From Basidiobolus meristosporus CBS 931.73 (Eukaryota > Basidiobolomycota > Basidiobolomycetes > Basidiobolales > Basidiobolaceae): a stretch of 64,000 nt of DNA. A program made the position numbers and the translations under genes. Under the pieces are notes generated by a model. It was not told the DNA's origin. It saw only the letters and a program-made list of their open reading frames with translations, and did not search any database. Each line of letters opens with the position of its first letter. The stretch's first letter is position 1. The DNA is taken from NCBI GenBank assembly GCA_002104905.1, contig MCFE01000087.1, forward strand, positions 113,290-177,289, written 5' to 3'. This document shows, piece after piece, positions 22,485 to 32,826 of the stretch.

Positions 22485-24236
22485 ATGAGCCCTAACTCAC
22501 TAATAGAAAGACACCATATCTCCCCCTGTTACATCGCACGACTTCCACAAGAGATCCTAGACTGCATCCTTGTCTACCTGAGGGAAGACATCACCGACCT
22601 GTGGTCTTGCTGTTTAGTGAACCGTCAGTGGAACCGCTCTTCCACTCCTGAGCTATGGCGCACTCCGGTCTTCTCTTCACAGAAGGCAATACGCGCGTTC
22701 AAACAGATCGTGACAACCAACATCAAAGGTATGATTGACGCTCGTTTTCTTATCATCTTCAACCTGGGCTAATGATACTCCCTGTGAATAGTGGCTAGCC
22801 TGGTAAAGGAGTTTGCCTTTGATGAGTATCGTTATCAAATCCGACCCATTGCTCGGGTTGAGGAGTTGATTCACTGCTTGCCAAATCTAACGTCCATTCG
22901 TCTGCCTCCCGTAATCCCACTTTTCCGGCCGAATTCCCTGCTCTCGTTTGTTTCTCATTCATTGCCCAGTATCAGGAGCTTGGGGTACCGTGACAAAAGA
23001 ATGGATCCCAACGAAATTGTAGAGGACCTGATCCGTGTGCTTGACGGGTGCCAGGATCTGGAGCATCTGATACTTGATTTCGAGGAGATCAAGCCGTTCC
23101 GCGAGGCCACTCTGGAAAAACTCCGAAGCTTGCCACCGATCGCTTCGTTGACATCGTTGGACGTGTGGAGTTACAGTGTCAAGGAGAACTTCTTCAGCTC
23201 CTTGTTTTTCTTGACACCCAACCTGAGCAAGATCTCCTTCACCACAACTCGGATCCCCATCGATGTCGTGAACCAAGTAATCAAGTATTGCCCAAAATTA
23301 ACCTCACTTCGGATCAAGTTTTTATACTCCGAAGAGATGGATCATAGATCAATGCAGCTGCTCTGCCACTGTCTCATCGATGGGTTCCGTGGAAGACTCA
23401 CCGAGCTAGGCCTCTCGTTTTTCAAAGACCCGAACATTCCCCAGGAGCTCTTGAGCCTGCTATGGGAATCGTCCCAGTGTCAGTGGGAAATTCTAAGCTT
23501 ATCCAACTTCATAATTTCCACACAGGCATTGATGCATTTGTCCGAGTGTATCACCAGCAAGCTTCGTGTGTTGGATATGTGCAATGTTATGGGCTCTGCT
23601 CCCCAGGATGTTAAGGCCTGGGACGCTCTGCTTGCGCAGTGCGGCTCGAATTTGTCTTCATTGTTCGTTGGTGGGAATTCTAGCCTTGACGACAGCATAG
23701 GCCAGATAATTGCGAAGCATTGCAAGAAACTTGAGAAGCTGTCGTTGAGAAACACCTCGGTCACCGATAAGACTGTAGTTGAGATAGTGAAAAACTGTGG
23801 GTCGACACTCTGCTATCTAGACTTGAGTGGAACCGCAACCGGCGTGGACACTATCAACACCATTTGCCATTCTTGCTGGTGCATAAGAGATCTCATTCTC
23901 CAGCGACCACTTTCTAGACTTGATGAATGCATGGATGGAACTATATTAATCCCCCTCATACAGAACCACGGGTCACGTCTCAGGCGGCTAAACATATACT
24001 CTTGGCGAATCTCTGACCAGGTTCTGGACACCTTCGCCACCTTTGGGAAAGGGATTCGTGAGCTCACCTTTATGAACAACCGGTATTTATCGGATGAAAA
24101 TCTTCGTGGAATGTTGGAAAAATGTCGGAAGCTTCGTAAGCTCTATATCTTTCCACCGTTCTGCCCGAAAGATAGCACAGCGTTTAGTTTGGAACTACTT
24201 GAAGAGATTCAAGAAAGATGTATCGATTACATATAG
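22485..24236 (+). CDS. F-box protein with leucine-rich repeats
   Basis: Probably a substrate receptor of an SCF ubiquitin ligase. Two exons (22485-22728, 22792-24236) give 562 residues. An F-box is at about residues 14-55 (ARLPQEILDCILVYL ... WSCCLVNRQWNRSSTPELWRTPVF). From about residue 120 onward there are degenerate AMN1-type leucine-rich repeats such as LEKLSLRNTSVTDKTVVEIV and LCYLDLSGTATGVDTI. The ATG at 22485 is preferred because the in-frame sequence upstream has no earlier ATG. The substrate cannot be predicted; such families are large and fast-evolving in early-diverging fungi. Confidence 0.88.
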
Positions 24237-25211
24237 GAAGCTCTTCTGTATACTTGTTTGTCTATTTTATATTACCATTATTCATTGTATGTATACCACC
24301 CCGATACCCTTCTAAAATACCAAGATTATAGAAACCTCTATGCAATAACACAACGTCACTCCATATCAAGCGCTGTTTCTAAATGCCACGACAGCTAGGA
24401 CTATTTGCGTCTCACATGCTGATACAATATTTCACTAATAGCAAGGAGCTTCCCAAAAACATTCCCTACCTGTTACACTCTCTCTGGAGAAAATGACCCG
24501 TACGCTGGTGCACGCATTGTTACATGATTGCTTAATTAGCGTCCAGGGAATATATAGCATATCAATGAGCACATGTTCTATTGGGTTACTACTATGGCCA
24601 ATTTAGCTGGCACCAATGGTGTTAGAAGCAATAGTATAAACCGATTTATTGATTTATGTCTCACAGTGAGCCCACTTCCATCAAGTGACATTGCGAAATT
24701 TCCAGTTTCTCTATGCTTGTATGCTCAGAAATCCGCGTCAAGGGTAAATGCGGGTTTTTAAAATGATCCCAAATGAAAAGGGGCTAAAGGGATGTACACG
24801 TAAGGGGAAGAAAGGGCAGGGCAGCATAGCTCTGAGTGTTTCCAAGGATTGCTGTGTGGATTTGTATCCCTATCAATTTCAATGCCACAAATATATCGAT
24901 CGATTACTATTGTCAACATTGCCATCAAAAAGAAGTCCAACTTCCTTACTTTTGATGACGCACAAATTGATGTAGTATTCAACCATTGGTCGATATCCCA
25001 GCAACGTACAACTTGTTTCCGTTCGTCACCCCCGGGCCCATTTAGGGGCTAAGCTTGGCTTTTCAGCGAAATCTTTTAATTAGCACCCAGCCACTCAATT
25101 CTCTTCAGTTACAATCGCTTTGCTTCTTTCTTTCCGACCCGTCTGACCTTACCTTTACTTTAGTACCTGTACCTCTAACCCTTATACTACACCTTAATTT
25201 ATTCCAACACT
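24237..25211. other. Intergenic, about 1 kb
   Basis: Downstream flank of the F-box gene and promoter of Rab GDI. Pyrimidine-rich stretches precede the GDI ATG. Open frames here are short, without motif or splice support, and no repeat family member is seen. Confidence 0.5.
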
Positions 25212-26838
25212 ATGGTAAGTTCCTATGCCGGTACTCTCTTCGTAGCCTGCTCCTAAACATTGGTCTCTTGTCAGGATGAACAATATGATGTTATCGTTCT
25301 CGGCACTGGTTTGACCGAATGTATCTTGTCTGGCCTGTTGTCTGTTGAGGGCAAAAAAGTCCTACACATGGACAGAAATGACTATTATGGAGGAGAGAGC
25401 GCAAGTTTGAACTTGAACCAGGTATGCTACCGCTCAATGCGTTTGCTATTGATGGGTTCTAACCCAGTTTTCTTAGTTATACAGAAAATTCCGGGATGGA
25501 AAAGAACCCCCATCTGAGTTGGGCCGGGAACGTGATTATAACGTCGATTTAACCCCCAAGTTTATGATGGCCAATGGAGAGCTTGTCAAAGTCCTTACTC
25601 ACACTGACGTTACACGCTACCTTGAATTTAAACAAATCTCCGGATCCTACGTCTATGGTGAAGGGAAAATCTACAAAGTGCCCTCCAGTGAGGTCGAGGC
25701 GGTGACCAGCTCATTAATGGGCCTCATGGAAAAGCAGAGAGCCAAGAAGTTCTTTGAATTTATGCAAAACTGGAAAGATGAAGATCCTTCCACTCACCAT
25801 GGTACGCAGGCATTGATCATCTGGTTGAGAGCATTGACAATTTAAATATTTTCCTTATTAGGCCTCGACCTTGACACAAACACAATGGCTGAAGTGTTCG
25901 CTGAATTTAAGTTGGAACCTGCTACTCAGGAGTTCATTGGGCATGCTTTGGCCTTGTATCTTGATAACGAGTAATGATTGGTTGATTCGGATTTGTTATC
26001 ATGCAGGAGCTAATGACTATTTCAAACCTTATTAGATACTTGAAGAAACCGGCACGTGAGGCATATGAACGCATCGTTCTTTACATGTCTTCTATGGCAC
26101 GCTATGGAAAGAGTCCTTACATCTATCCATTGTACGGTTTGGGAGAGCTTCCACAGGGCTTTGCTAGATTGAGTGCTATTTATGGCGGAACTTACATGTT
26201 GGATAAAAAGGTCGAGGAGGTTGTATGTGAAAACGGCGTATTCGTCGGGGTTAAGTCTGGTGGAGAAATTGCTCGTGCCAAACAAGTCATTGGTGACCCA
26301 TCCTACTTCCCTGACAAAGTCCGTAAGAGTGGCAAAGTAATCCGTGCCATCTGCTTATTGAAGCACGCTATTCCAAACACAGGGGACGCTGATTCCGTTC
26401 AGATTATCATTCCACAAAGCCAAGTGCAACGTAAACACGGTAAGCCTCTCACTATCCGTCGGATCCGATCACTACGTATAAATGCTGATTGTTCTCGTGA
26501 TAGATATATACATTGCCTGCGTTAGCTCAGCGCATAAGGTTTGCCCGAAGGATCATTACCTTGCCATTGTATCCACATTGGTTGAAACAGACAACCCGGA
26601 GGAGGAGATCAAGGCCGGTTTAGACCTTCTTGGCCCTATCACCGAGAAATTTGTAACCATCTCAGACCTTGAAGAGCCCGTCGAGGATGGCACCAAATCC
26701 AATATATTCATCTCTCGCTCCTACGATGCCAGCACTCACTTTGAAAGTGTATATGACGAGGTGAAGGATATCTACAAGCGTATCACCGGACAAGACTTGG
26801 TACTGAAGAAGAGAGTGAGGGAAGAGGAGCAGGCCTAG
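25212..26838 (+). CDS. GDI1: Rab GDP-dissociation inhibitor
   Basis: It extracts and recycles prenylated Rab GTPases between membranes and cytosol. Six exons (25212-25214, 25275-25421, 25477-25801, 25862-25970, 26036-26439, 26504-26838) give 440 residues, the family length. Seen: the N-terminal dinucleotide-fold motif [31 protein letters not shown], the Rab-binding platform region with [30 protein letters not shown] and the GDI C-terminal [13 protein letters not shown]. The first coding exon is just the ATG, followed by a 60-nt intron. The next exon begins [10 protein letters not shown], as in other GDIs (M-DEEYDVIVLG), so this start is well supported. Confidence 0.96.
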
Positions 26839-27615
26839 GCCATTCATCACCATTGTCTCATTTGCATTTGATGGAATCCTAGTCTTTCCTGAACCCCTAT
26901 TCAACAGATATGTAAAGTGGGAAATGGCTCGAAATTTCTCTTTCAATTGATTAATACGTGTTTATCCGACGAATAAAATCTAATCTTTGTTACTACATCT
27001 GCACGATACGACATGGTAGGGTGCGTAAGAACATGCGCGCGAGCTCTCAGAGATATCACCGTTGCACATGGAGATTTAGGCACGTTTCAAGGCAAATTGT
27101 GGAGTTAAGGTTGTGTCAATAGCTTGATGATACATGTCGGAAGGATATGGAAGATCGGACAAATGAATGGATCGTTAAACGGTAAGGAATCCACGGGGTT
27201 TCCTTAAACAGCCTGCAGCAAAGAATGCCATACGAATCCCTGTACGGCACATTATCTCTGATACATGCAACCCTGGGCAACCCTTTCCAACACCAACAGA
27301 TAAAAGAGCCATTTGTTTCCCTACGATGACATCAAGTTGGATTCTATTCATCCCTGAGTTCCTTGGATTGGTTCCATTCTTTGAATTGTTTGTAGCAAGA
27401 ATAGAGTCTTGTGAGAAGGGTTTGATTGGTGGTTGCTGAACATGCGCAGATCTCTAACGAAGGAATATAAATTGACCACCTCTACGCGTTCGGATTGATT
27501 TTCCCAAACCCCTATTGACCACCCTGAATTGCCCAGCCGTAGGTAACTCTTTACTTGATGCTGTTCAGTAACCGTCTTTAACCGCCCACTCCTACCTTAA
27601 ACTAGTCCGCCCAGC
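26839..27615. other. Intergenic, 777 bp
   Basis: Contains the 3' flank of Rab GDI and the upstream region of the Ser/Thr/Pro-rich membrane protein. No coding, repeat or RNA feature is recognised. Confidence 0.5.
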
Positions 27616-28410
27616 ATGTCGAGCTGGACTCATATCTTATTATTAACCGTGTTGGCCATCTCGTCTGCGAGACCGGCAGTCTTACCGATAAAACCCACCA
27701 ATGCGCCCCTATCCCTCAGCAGCCATGTCTCCCCCATTGCATTACCTAGCCCTTCCACCATCTCTCACTCTATCCCTTCGGTGGAAAAGCCTACTCCCAC
27801 GCCATCAACCTCGACCACTACTACACACCCTGCTCCCACGCCCGTCACCACAAATCTACCAAATATCACCGACTCGCTCCACCTGCCCGCACCGGAAATA
27901 TCCACGGGAGCTCCCAGCCAGAGTTCCTCGTCAATTCCTCTAACCGACTCCACCCCGGCTCCAGCCTCTACTCCCACCCCCACCTCCACCGTCTTGGAAT
28001 CCAGCACTCACTCGGAGTTGTCCGCATCCACTACCCACAGCAGCAGTAGCAGTAATAGTGGCAGCAGCGGGAGTGCGCCCGCAGCAATCAAAAAGCCCTC
28101 GATCGTCACGAAGGTCGCCATCCCAACGCCGCCGAGTTCTCTCAATGAGGACACCGAGCGGGCAAGCCATGCCAACGACGGGAACAACCGGTCCTTGATG
28201 GCTGCGGGAATCTCCGTGGGGGTCATAGTGTTTCTGGCCTCGGTGGGTATCTTCATCTTCCGAAAGTGGAAGCTCTCGCCATCGCACCGGTTCCGAACGA
28301 AACTGGAGGAGGGCAAACCGTACCTCCAGCTACCGTCACGGACCGGGTCGAGACGGGACCTGGTGACCAGCGACCAGGGCTCGGAATTCCTTAAGGAGTT
28401 GCATTCTTGA
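27616..28410 (+). CDS. Ser/Thr/Pro-rich single-pass membrane protein
   Basis: Unrecognised family. The 264-residue intronless frame starts with a signal peptide (about residues 1-19, HILLLTVLAISSARP). A 170-residue low-complexity ectodomain very rich in Ser, Thr and Pro follows, likely O-mannosylated, then a membrane helix at about 198-216 (GISVGVIVFLASVGIFIF) and a basic juxtamembrane stretch (RKWKLSPSHRFRTK). The cytoplasmic tail is about 45 residues. This layout resembles fungal wall-stress sensors and mucins (Wsc/Mid2-like), but no WSC domain or conserved Cys cluster is visible. Function is therefore only an inference from topology. Confidence 0.75.
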   Translation: MSSWTHILLLTVLAISSARPAVLPIKPTNAPLSLSSHVSPIALPSPSTISHSIPSVEKPTPTPSTSTTTTHPAPTPVTTNLPNITDSLHLPAPEISTGAPSQSSSSIPLTDSTPAPASTPTPTSTVLESSTHSELSASTTHSSSSSNSGSSGSAPAAIKKPSIVTKVAIPTPPSSLNEDTERASHANDGNNRSLMAAGISVGVIVFLASVGIFIFRKWKLSPSHRFRTKLEEGKPYLQLPSRTGSRRDLVTSDQGSEFLKELHS

Positions 28411-28619
28411 GGGGAGGGGAGATGTATTAATCCAGTAATTAGTTTATTATTTGTCATCGGCTTTGTATAAATAGATTAATCTCTAGAGTAGATAGCAGCA
28501 GCAAGAAGGTTGGGATGGGCGGTGGTGTTTGATTTGCAATAAATCCCATCCAATGGTTGGTTCCGTTCATGGACATCAAACGTCGTCTATTATTTAACAG
28601 TAAGAATCAGCACGTCGGC

Positions 28620-30258
28620 CTAGTTGGTGCGCGGCTTCTTGGCCGCGTCCTTCTTCGACGAGCGTTTTCTCTTCTTCTCTTCCGAGCGAGTGGTTTTCTG
28701 CTTCAGCTTACGGATCTCCTGTTTGGACCCGAAGTGGCTGTCGTGGAGATGCATGGTGGCCATCCGTTTGGCCGCCGATACTTCGTTGAGGATCTCCAGA
28801 ACCTTGGTCTCCGACACCTTGTATTCCTCTAGCTGTTTGTTGATTCGAGCCTCGATGTTGTGGACCAGCGAGATGTCTTTCTCCGTCACCAACGATACGG
28901 CCCTACCCCCACGACCAGCTCTGGCGGTACGACCGACACGATGAATGTAATCCGTCGGATCCCGCGGGAGGTTGTAATTGAGGACAAGCTGAACCGTGGG
29001 AATATCCAGACCACGAGAACCAACATCGGTCGCAATCAGGATGGGCACCACGCTGCTACGGAATTTCCCGAGACTGTTCAACCGCTCGTTCTGGTTCATC
29101 ATCGAGTGAAGCCCTGTGCAACGAATACCAAGCTCCACCAACATCGACCGAATGGTTTCGGCGGTCTGGCAACGGCCAACAAAGATGATGGTGCTCTTGT
29201 CCTTCAGCTCTTCCGACTGTAACAGATGGACCAGGTACGCCTCTCGGACGTACGAAGGCAAGAAGACGTAGTTCTGAGTCAAAGTGGAGACGGTGGAAAT
29301 GCGGCTGTCACATTCGTAGATGTGAGGGTTCTTGATCAACCCGTCCTCCGCCTTCTTCATCTCCAAGATCTCCTCTGTCATGGTGGCTGTGTAGAGCAAG
29401 GTTTGACGTTTTTGGTTGATGTTCTCGAAGATCGTCTCGAGGTCTGGTTTGAAGGTAGGGTCGAGCAAACGATCAGCTTCATCCATCACAAGGAACCGCA
29501 GGCGTTTGAAGTTATTCGTGTTGGCGCTGCTGAGCATATGATCGGCCAATCTACCGGGGGTGGCAATCACGATGTGAGGCTTGCGGGCAAGTTGGAGTGC
29601 TTGTGCCATCATGTCCATGCCACCAACACACACGCAGATCTTGAGGTTGATTCCCTTACCTAAGACCTCGAATTGCTCGGCGATTTGGAAAGCCAACTCT
29701 CTGGTGGGAGTCAGAACCAACCCAAACACACCATAGGGATCTTCGGATAGTTTTTGAAGAATGGGGAGTGCAAACGCGGCAGTTTTACCGGAACCGGTCT
29801 TGGCGCCACCAATGACATCTCTACCTATACGCGATGGTTAGATTGAAGCGAACTCGTGAAGGTCTTGGAAGAAACTTACCAGCAAGGATTTCGGGAATTG
29901 TGGCACGCTGAATCTCGGTGGGCGAGGTAATGGCCATAGCACTTAAGGCACGAATCAACCAGTTATCAATGCCCAGGGATTCAAAGGTTTTCTTTTGTTG
30001 TAGTTCGGCAGGGAGAGACTCTTCCTCGTCCTCTTCCTCCACTTGTTCGCCTTCGTCCTCCCCATTTTCCACCTCGTTGTTACTCTCCTCTTCCCCGTCG
30101 TTCTCTTCACCCGCCTCCTCCTCCGATTGAGAAGGCTCTGAATCGGACTTCGTCTCTAGCTCCTCCTGCTCAGAAGCCTCTACCTCCTCAGGCTCAGAGC
30201 TATCCCACTCCTCTTCCGAATCGATATTGTCCGGGACTTGGGCACTTTTTTTCACCAT
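28620..30258 (-). CDS. DBP8: DEAD-box RNA helicase, Dbp8/DDX49 type
   Basis: An ATP-dependent RNA helicase of the nucleolus needed for 18S rRNA processing in yeast. Exons 30258-29880 and 29824-28620 give 527 residues. A highly acidic Glu/Ser-rich N-terminus (about residues 10-85) precedes the Q motif (FESLGIDNWLIRALSAM), Walker A (GGAKTGSGKTAAF), PTRELAFQ, TPGRLADH, VMDEADRLL, TAT (motif III), RGLDIP and HRVGRTARAGRGG. The C-terminus is Lys/Arg-rich, as expected for a nucleolar protein. GGMDMMAQALQL and SRGLDIPTVQLV match Dbp8/DDX49 rather than other DEAD families. It is longer than yeast Dbp8 (431) because of the acidic extension. The ATG at 30258 is chosen because the upstream in-frame part overlaps an A/T-homopolymer leader. 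Confidence 0.92.
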
Positions 30259-30816
30259 ATTTCCAACTTCTTTCCAAGATACGCAACCAACCGAAAGCAA
30301 GACTACTCCAGGTGGACGTGGATTGTGCCAGACGATCGAGCCGACCATATCGTCGCTTTCCACAGGGCCGAAATTTTTTTTCCTTAAAAAAAAACTCTGC
30401 AGATCCTGATCCCCCTCGCTCCTGATCATCTGGATCCGGGTTTGGAGATTCATTGGGGGATTGCGCGCTGTGAAACCTAGGGGGCTCAGCTCATCCTGAT
30501 GTTCATGTGAGCCCTCCACCAACCTACCACAAGGCTTGGCAGTCCAATCATTATCACAATAACTCGAATGAAGATGACAGTGAAGCCACCATTACGTGAC
30601 ATGCACCCACATTACATAATGATCTTCAACGCGAGTCAGATTTATTAAATTTTCCTGGAGTTTAATGGGACGAGGATTACTGTACAGGGAGTATGAGAAT
30701 AGCAAGGTGCTCATGGCAATGCTTCCATATATCGATAATATAGCGATGGCAATGGGGCGAACGTTCTATGATACACGAGTGAAAGGAGGCTGGCTGTTGG
30801 GGGGGGGGAGATCTCC
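30259..30816. other. Intergenic between helicase and kinase genes
   Basis: Promoter side of the helicase gene and 3' flank of the kinase gene. It contains runs of T/A near 30375-30395 and an 11-base G run at about 30800. No gene is recognised. Confidence 0.5.
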
Positions 30817-32040
30817 TCAGTGTTTACCACCACTGGTGTTTCGTTTCAGTTCCATTTCCTCGGTGAAGTGTCGATGGTGCCCTTTGGAAGACTCACAATT
30901 ATCGCATACTTCGATGCTTTTGAACCATTCATCTTCCAGGATCTCCTCCATGGTGATGCGCTCCGCGGGATTTGGCTCCAGTATGCGCATGAAAAGCTCT
31001 CGACACCCTGGCGGCAGCTTGTTGAGAGGCTCATATGTGCCGAGGCGTCGAAGCTCCAGGTAGTTTTTGTAATTGGGGTCGTTCTTCGTGGCGGTTCGGA
31101 ATGGGATTCCGCGATACAGCATGGCGTAGTAGACGATCCCACAGGCCCAGATATCCACCTCACGCGCGTCATACTCTTTGTTGGTGAACGCCTCTGGGGC
31201 TATGTAAGGCTCAGAGCCACATATACCACGGGAAAGATGGGCCTGACGTTCCCAGCACATCCTGAATACGTCCGACACGCCGAAATCGGTGATCTTCAGG
31301 TGACCGTTGTAATCGAGGAGTAGGTTCTCCGGCTTGATGTCTCGATGGGCAACACCCATCGAATGAAGGTAGGAGACACCTTGAATCAGCTGTTTGAAGC
31401 AGCAGTTGATCTCGGTGGTTGACATGGTTCCGTTTTTAATCACGTTGTAAAGATCTCCACCCGGACAAAACTCCATCACCTCGCACCACTGTTCGTTCTC
31501 GTCCAGGACAAGGTCCACCGTCTCCACCACGTTGATGTGGTGCAAAGAGGAAGATATGCAGAATTCTGAGGTTAGCTTCTTGACGTATTCCCGTTCCCCT
31601 TCATCCTTTCTACGACGACGGAACGACTTCACCGCATATAACTTGTCACCGTTGGTCGAGTCGATCTTGTGGGCAAGACGGACAACCGCCGTCGCACCTC
31701 GTCCGATACATCCTTTGTCGCAGATGTATTTCTTGTTGAGGTAGTTGTCGCGCTTCCCGCACGAGCGTTTACTCTCCCCGCTTTCGGAAGGAGTGGGCGA
31801 GTTGAAAATGCGCTGCAGGAGGTTCGGCTTACTCTGTTCCGAGTCCGATTCGTCGGAATAGGTGTTGTCGTTGTCAGGCTCGGGAAGTGGGAGGGAAAAA
31901 ACATTGCTGGGGGTGGATTTTGGGAAAGGGGACTTCTCCCCACGCGGTGCCGGAGTTTCTCCGAACAGTCCTGGCTCCGCTCTGCGCCGGACGTTCGAAT
32001 CCATCGCAGGAGCCCAAAAATCAGGAGAGAAGGTGACCAT
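30817..32040 (-). CDS. Ser/Thr protein kinase, Sat4/Hal4-Hal5 family
   Basis: Fungal kinases of this family stabilise potassium and nutrient transporters at the plasma membrane. The 407-residue intronless frame has a disordered Ser/Pro-rich N-terminus (about 1-105) and a full kinase domain: glycine loop GCIGRGATAVVRLAHK, ATP-binding Lys in YAVKSFRRR, GVAHRDIKPENLLL, ITDFGVSDVF (DFG), GSEPYIAPEAF and DIWACGIVYYAML. EYVKKLTSEFCISSSLHH and the Cys-containing EVMEFCPGGDLY are typical of the Sat4/Hal group. The N-terminal region is short compared with yeast Hal4 and Hal5 (about 600-850 residues). It is divergent from the ABC transporter gene. Confidence 0.92.
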   Translation of the reverse strand: MVTFSPDFWAPAMDSNVRRRAEPGLFGETPAPRGEKSPFPKSTPSNVFSLPLPEPDNDNTYSDESDSEQSKPNLLQRIFNSPTPSESGESKRSCGKRDNYLNKKYICDKGCIGRGATAVVRLAHKIDSTNGDKLYAVKSFRRRRKDEGEREYVKKLTSEFCISSSLHHINVVETVDLVLDENEQWCEVMEFCPGGDLYNVIKNGTMSTTEINCCFKQLIQGVSYLHSMGVAHRDIKPENLLLDYNGHLKITDFGVSDVFRMCWERQAHLSRGICGSEPYIAPEAFTNKEYDAREVDIWACGIVYYAMLYRGIPFRTATKNDPNYKNYLELRRLGTYEPLNKLPPGCRELFMRILEPNPAERITMEEILEDEWFKSIEVCDNCESSKGHHRHFTEEMELKRNTSGGKH

Positions 32041-32826
32041 CTTGGCTGGTAAAGGTAGAGAGAGTAGCGAAGAAGGACTGGCTAAATAGAACGGTATAAA
32101 ATAACGATCAGAGGATCCCGTTCAAATCTCAAGTCAAAGAGGGGGGATTCGGTAGAGGAATTTGTTTTGGTCCAGAAATTCTAGGAATTCGTTTTCAGCC
32201 AGGTATTTATCCAGCGGAAAATATGCAGACTCGAATAAACATGGGGATCTCCTCATTGTGAGATCATTCCTCTAAATTCGATATTAACCAACTAATGTGG
32301 TGGGTGATTAAGCCCCTGCGGTGGACAACATAGTAGCTATTTTTCCAAACAACCACATGGAAGGAGTACTCCCCCAATTGGATTCACGCCAGACACCAGC
32401 CAGAGTTTGGAATTCTTTTTATCCGCGAAAGGTAGTGGGATCATAATAGCGATTTGCAGAATGATATGGTATCTGCAATCTGCGTAGCCAGCGATTGTTC
32501 GTGATTGCTCACAATGGGGATAAGGTTAACTTCGCCAAGAACAGGTTGGAGGCAGAGGGTATTGGGGTGGGCTTCTTTCGATGGTTTTTGCATAGCTGGC
32601 AAATAGGGGGCACTGGGAAATTGCCACTCTGGTTCTAGACTGATCGCCATGAAATCCCCGTATTCGCCATTGAAATGGTCGAGCAAATGAACCCCCATAT
32701 TTACCTTTGGAAATAGTGTCCCATAAGAATTCTACTTTTCACCACACTGATTAGAGATTTGATTATTTCCTTATTTCCAAAAGCTACACAAGCATACAAG
32801 CGGAGTAGCTATTTGGCCCTGGTAAA
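32041..32826. other. Divergent intergenic region, kinase/ABC transporter
   Basis: About 790 bp shared upstream DNA of two divergent genes. One short open frame on the minus strand (32441-32698) has no motif. No repeat is seen. Confidence 0.5.

Noticed and set aside
30799-30810. G-run near 30800 as a quadruplex or regulatory site
   Set aside because: A single homopolymer run at a kinase 3' flank; no repeated G-tracts.
32441-32698. 85-codon minus-strand frame between the kinase and ABC genes
   Set aside because: No homology signs and it lies in a divergent promoter.
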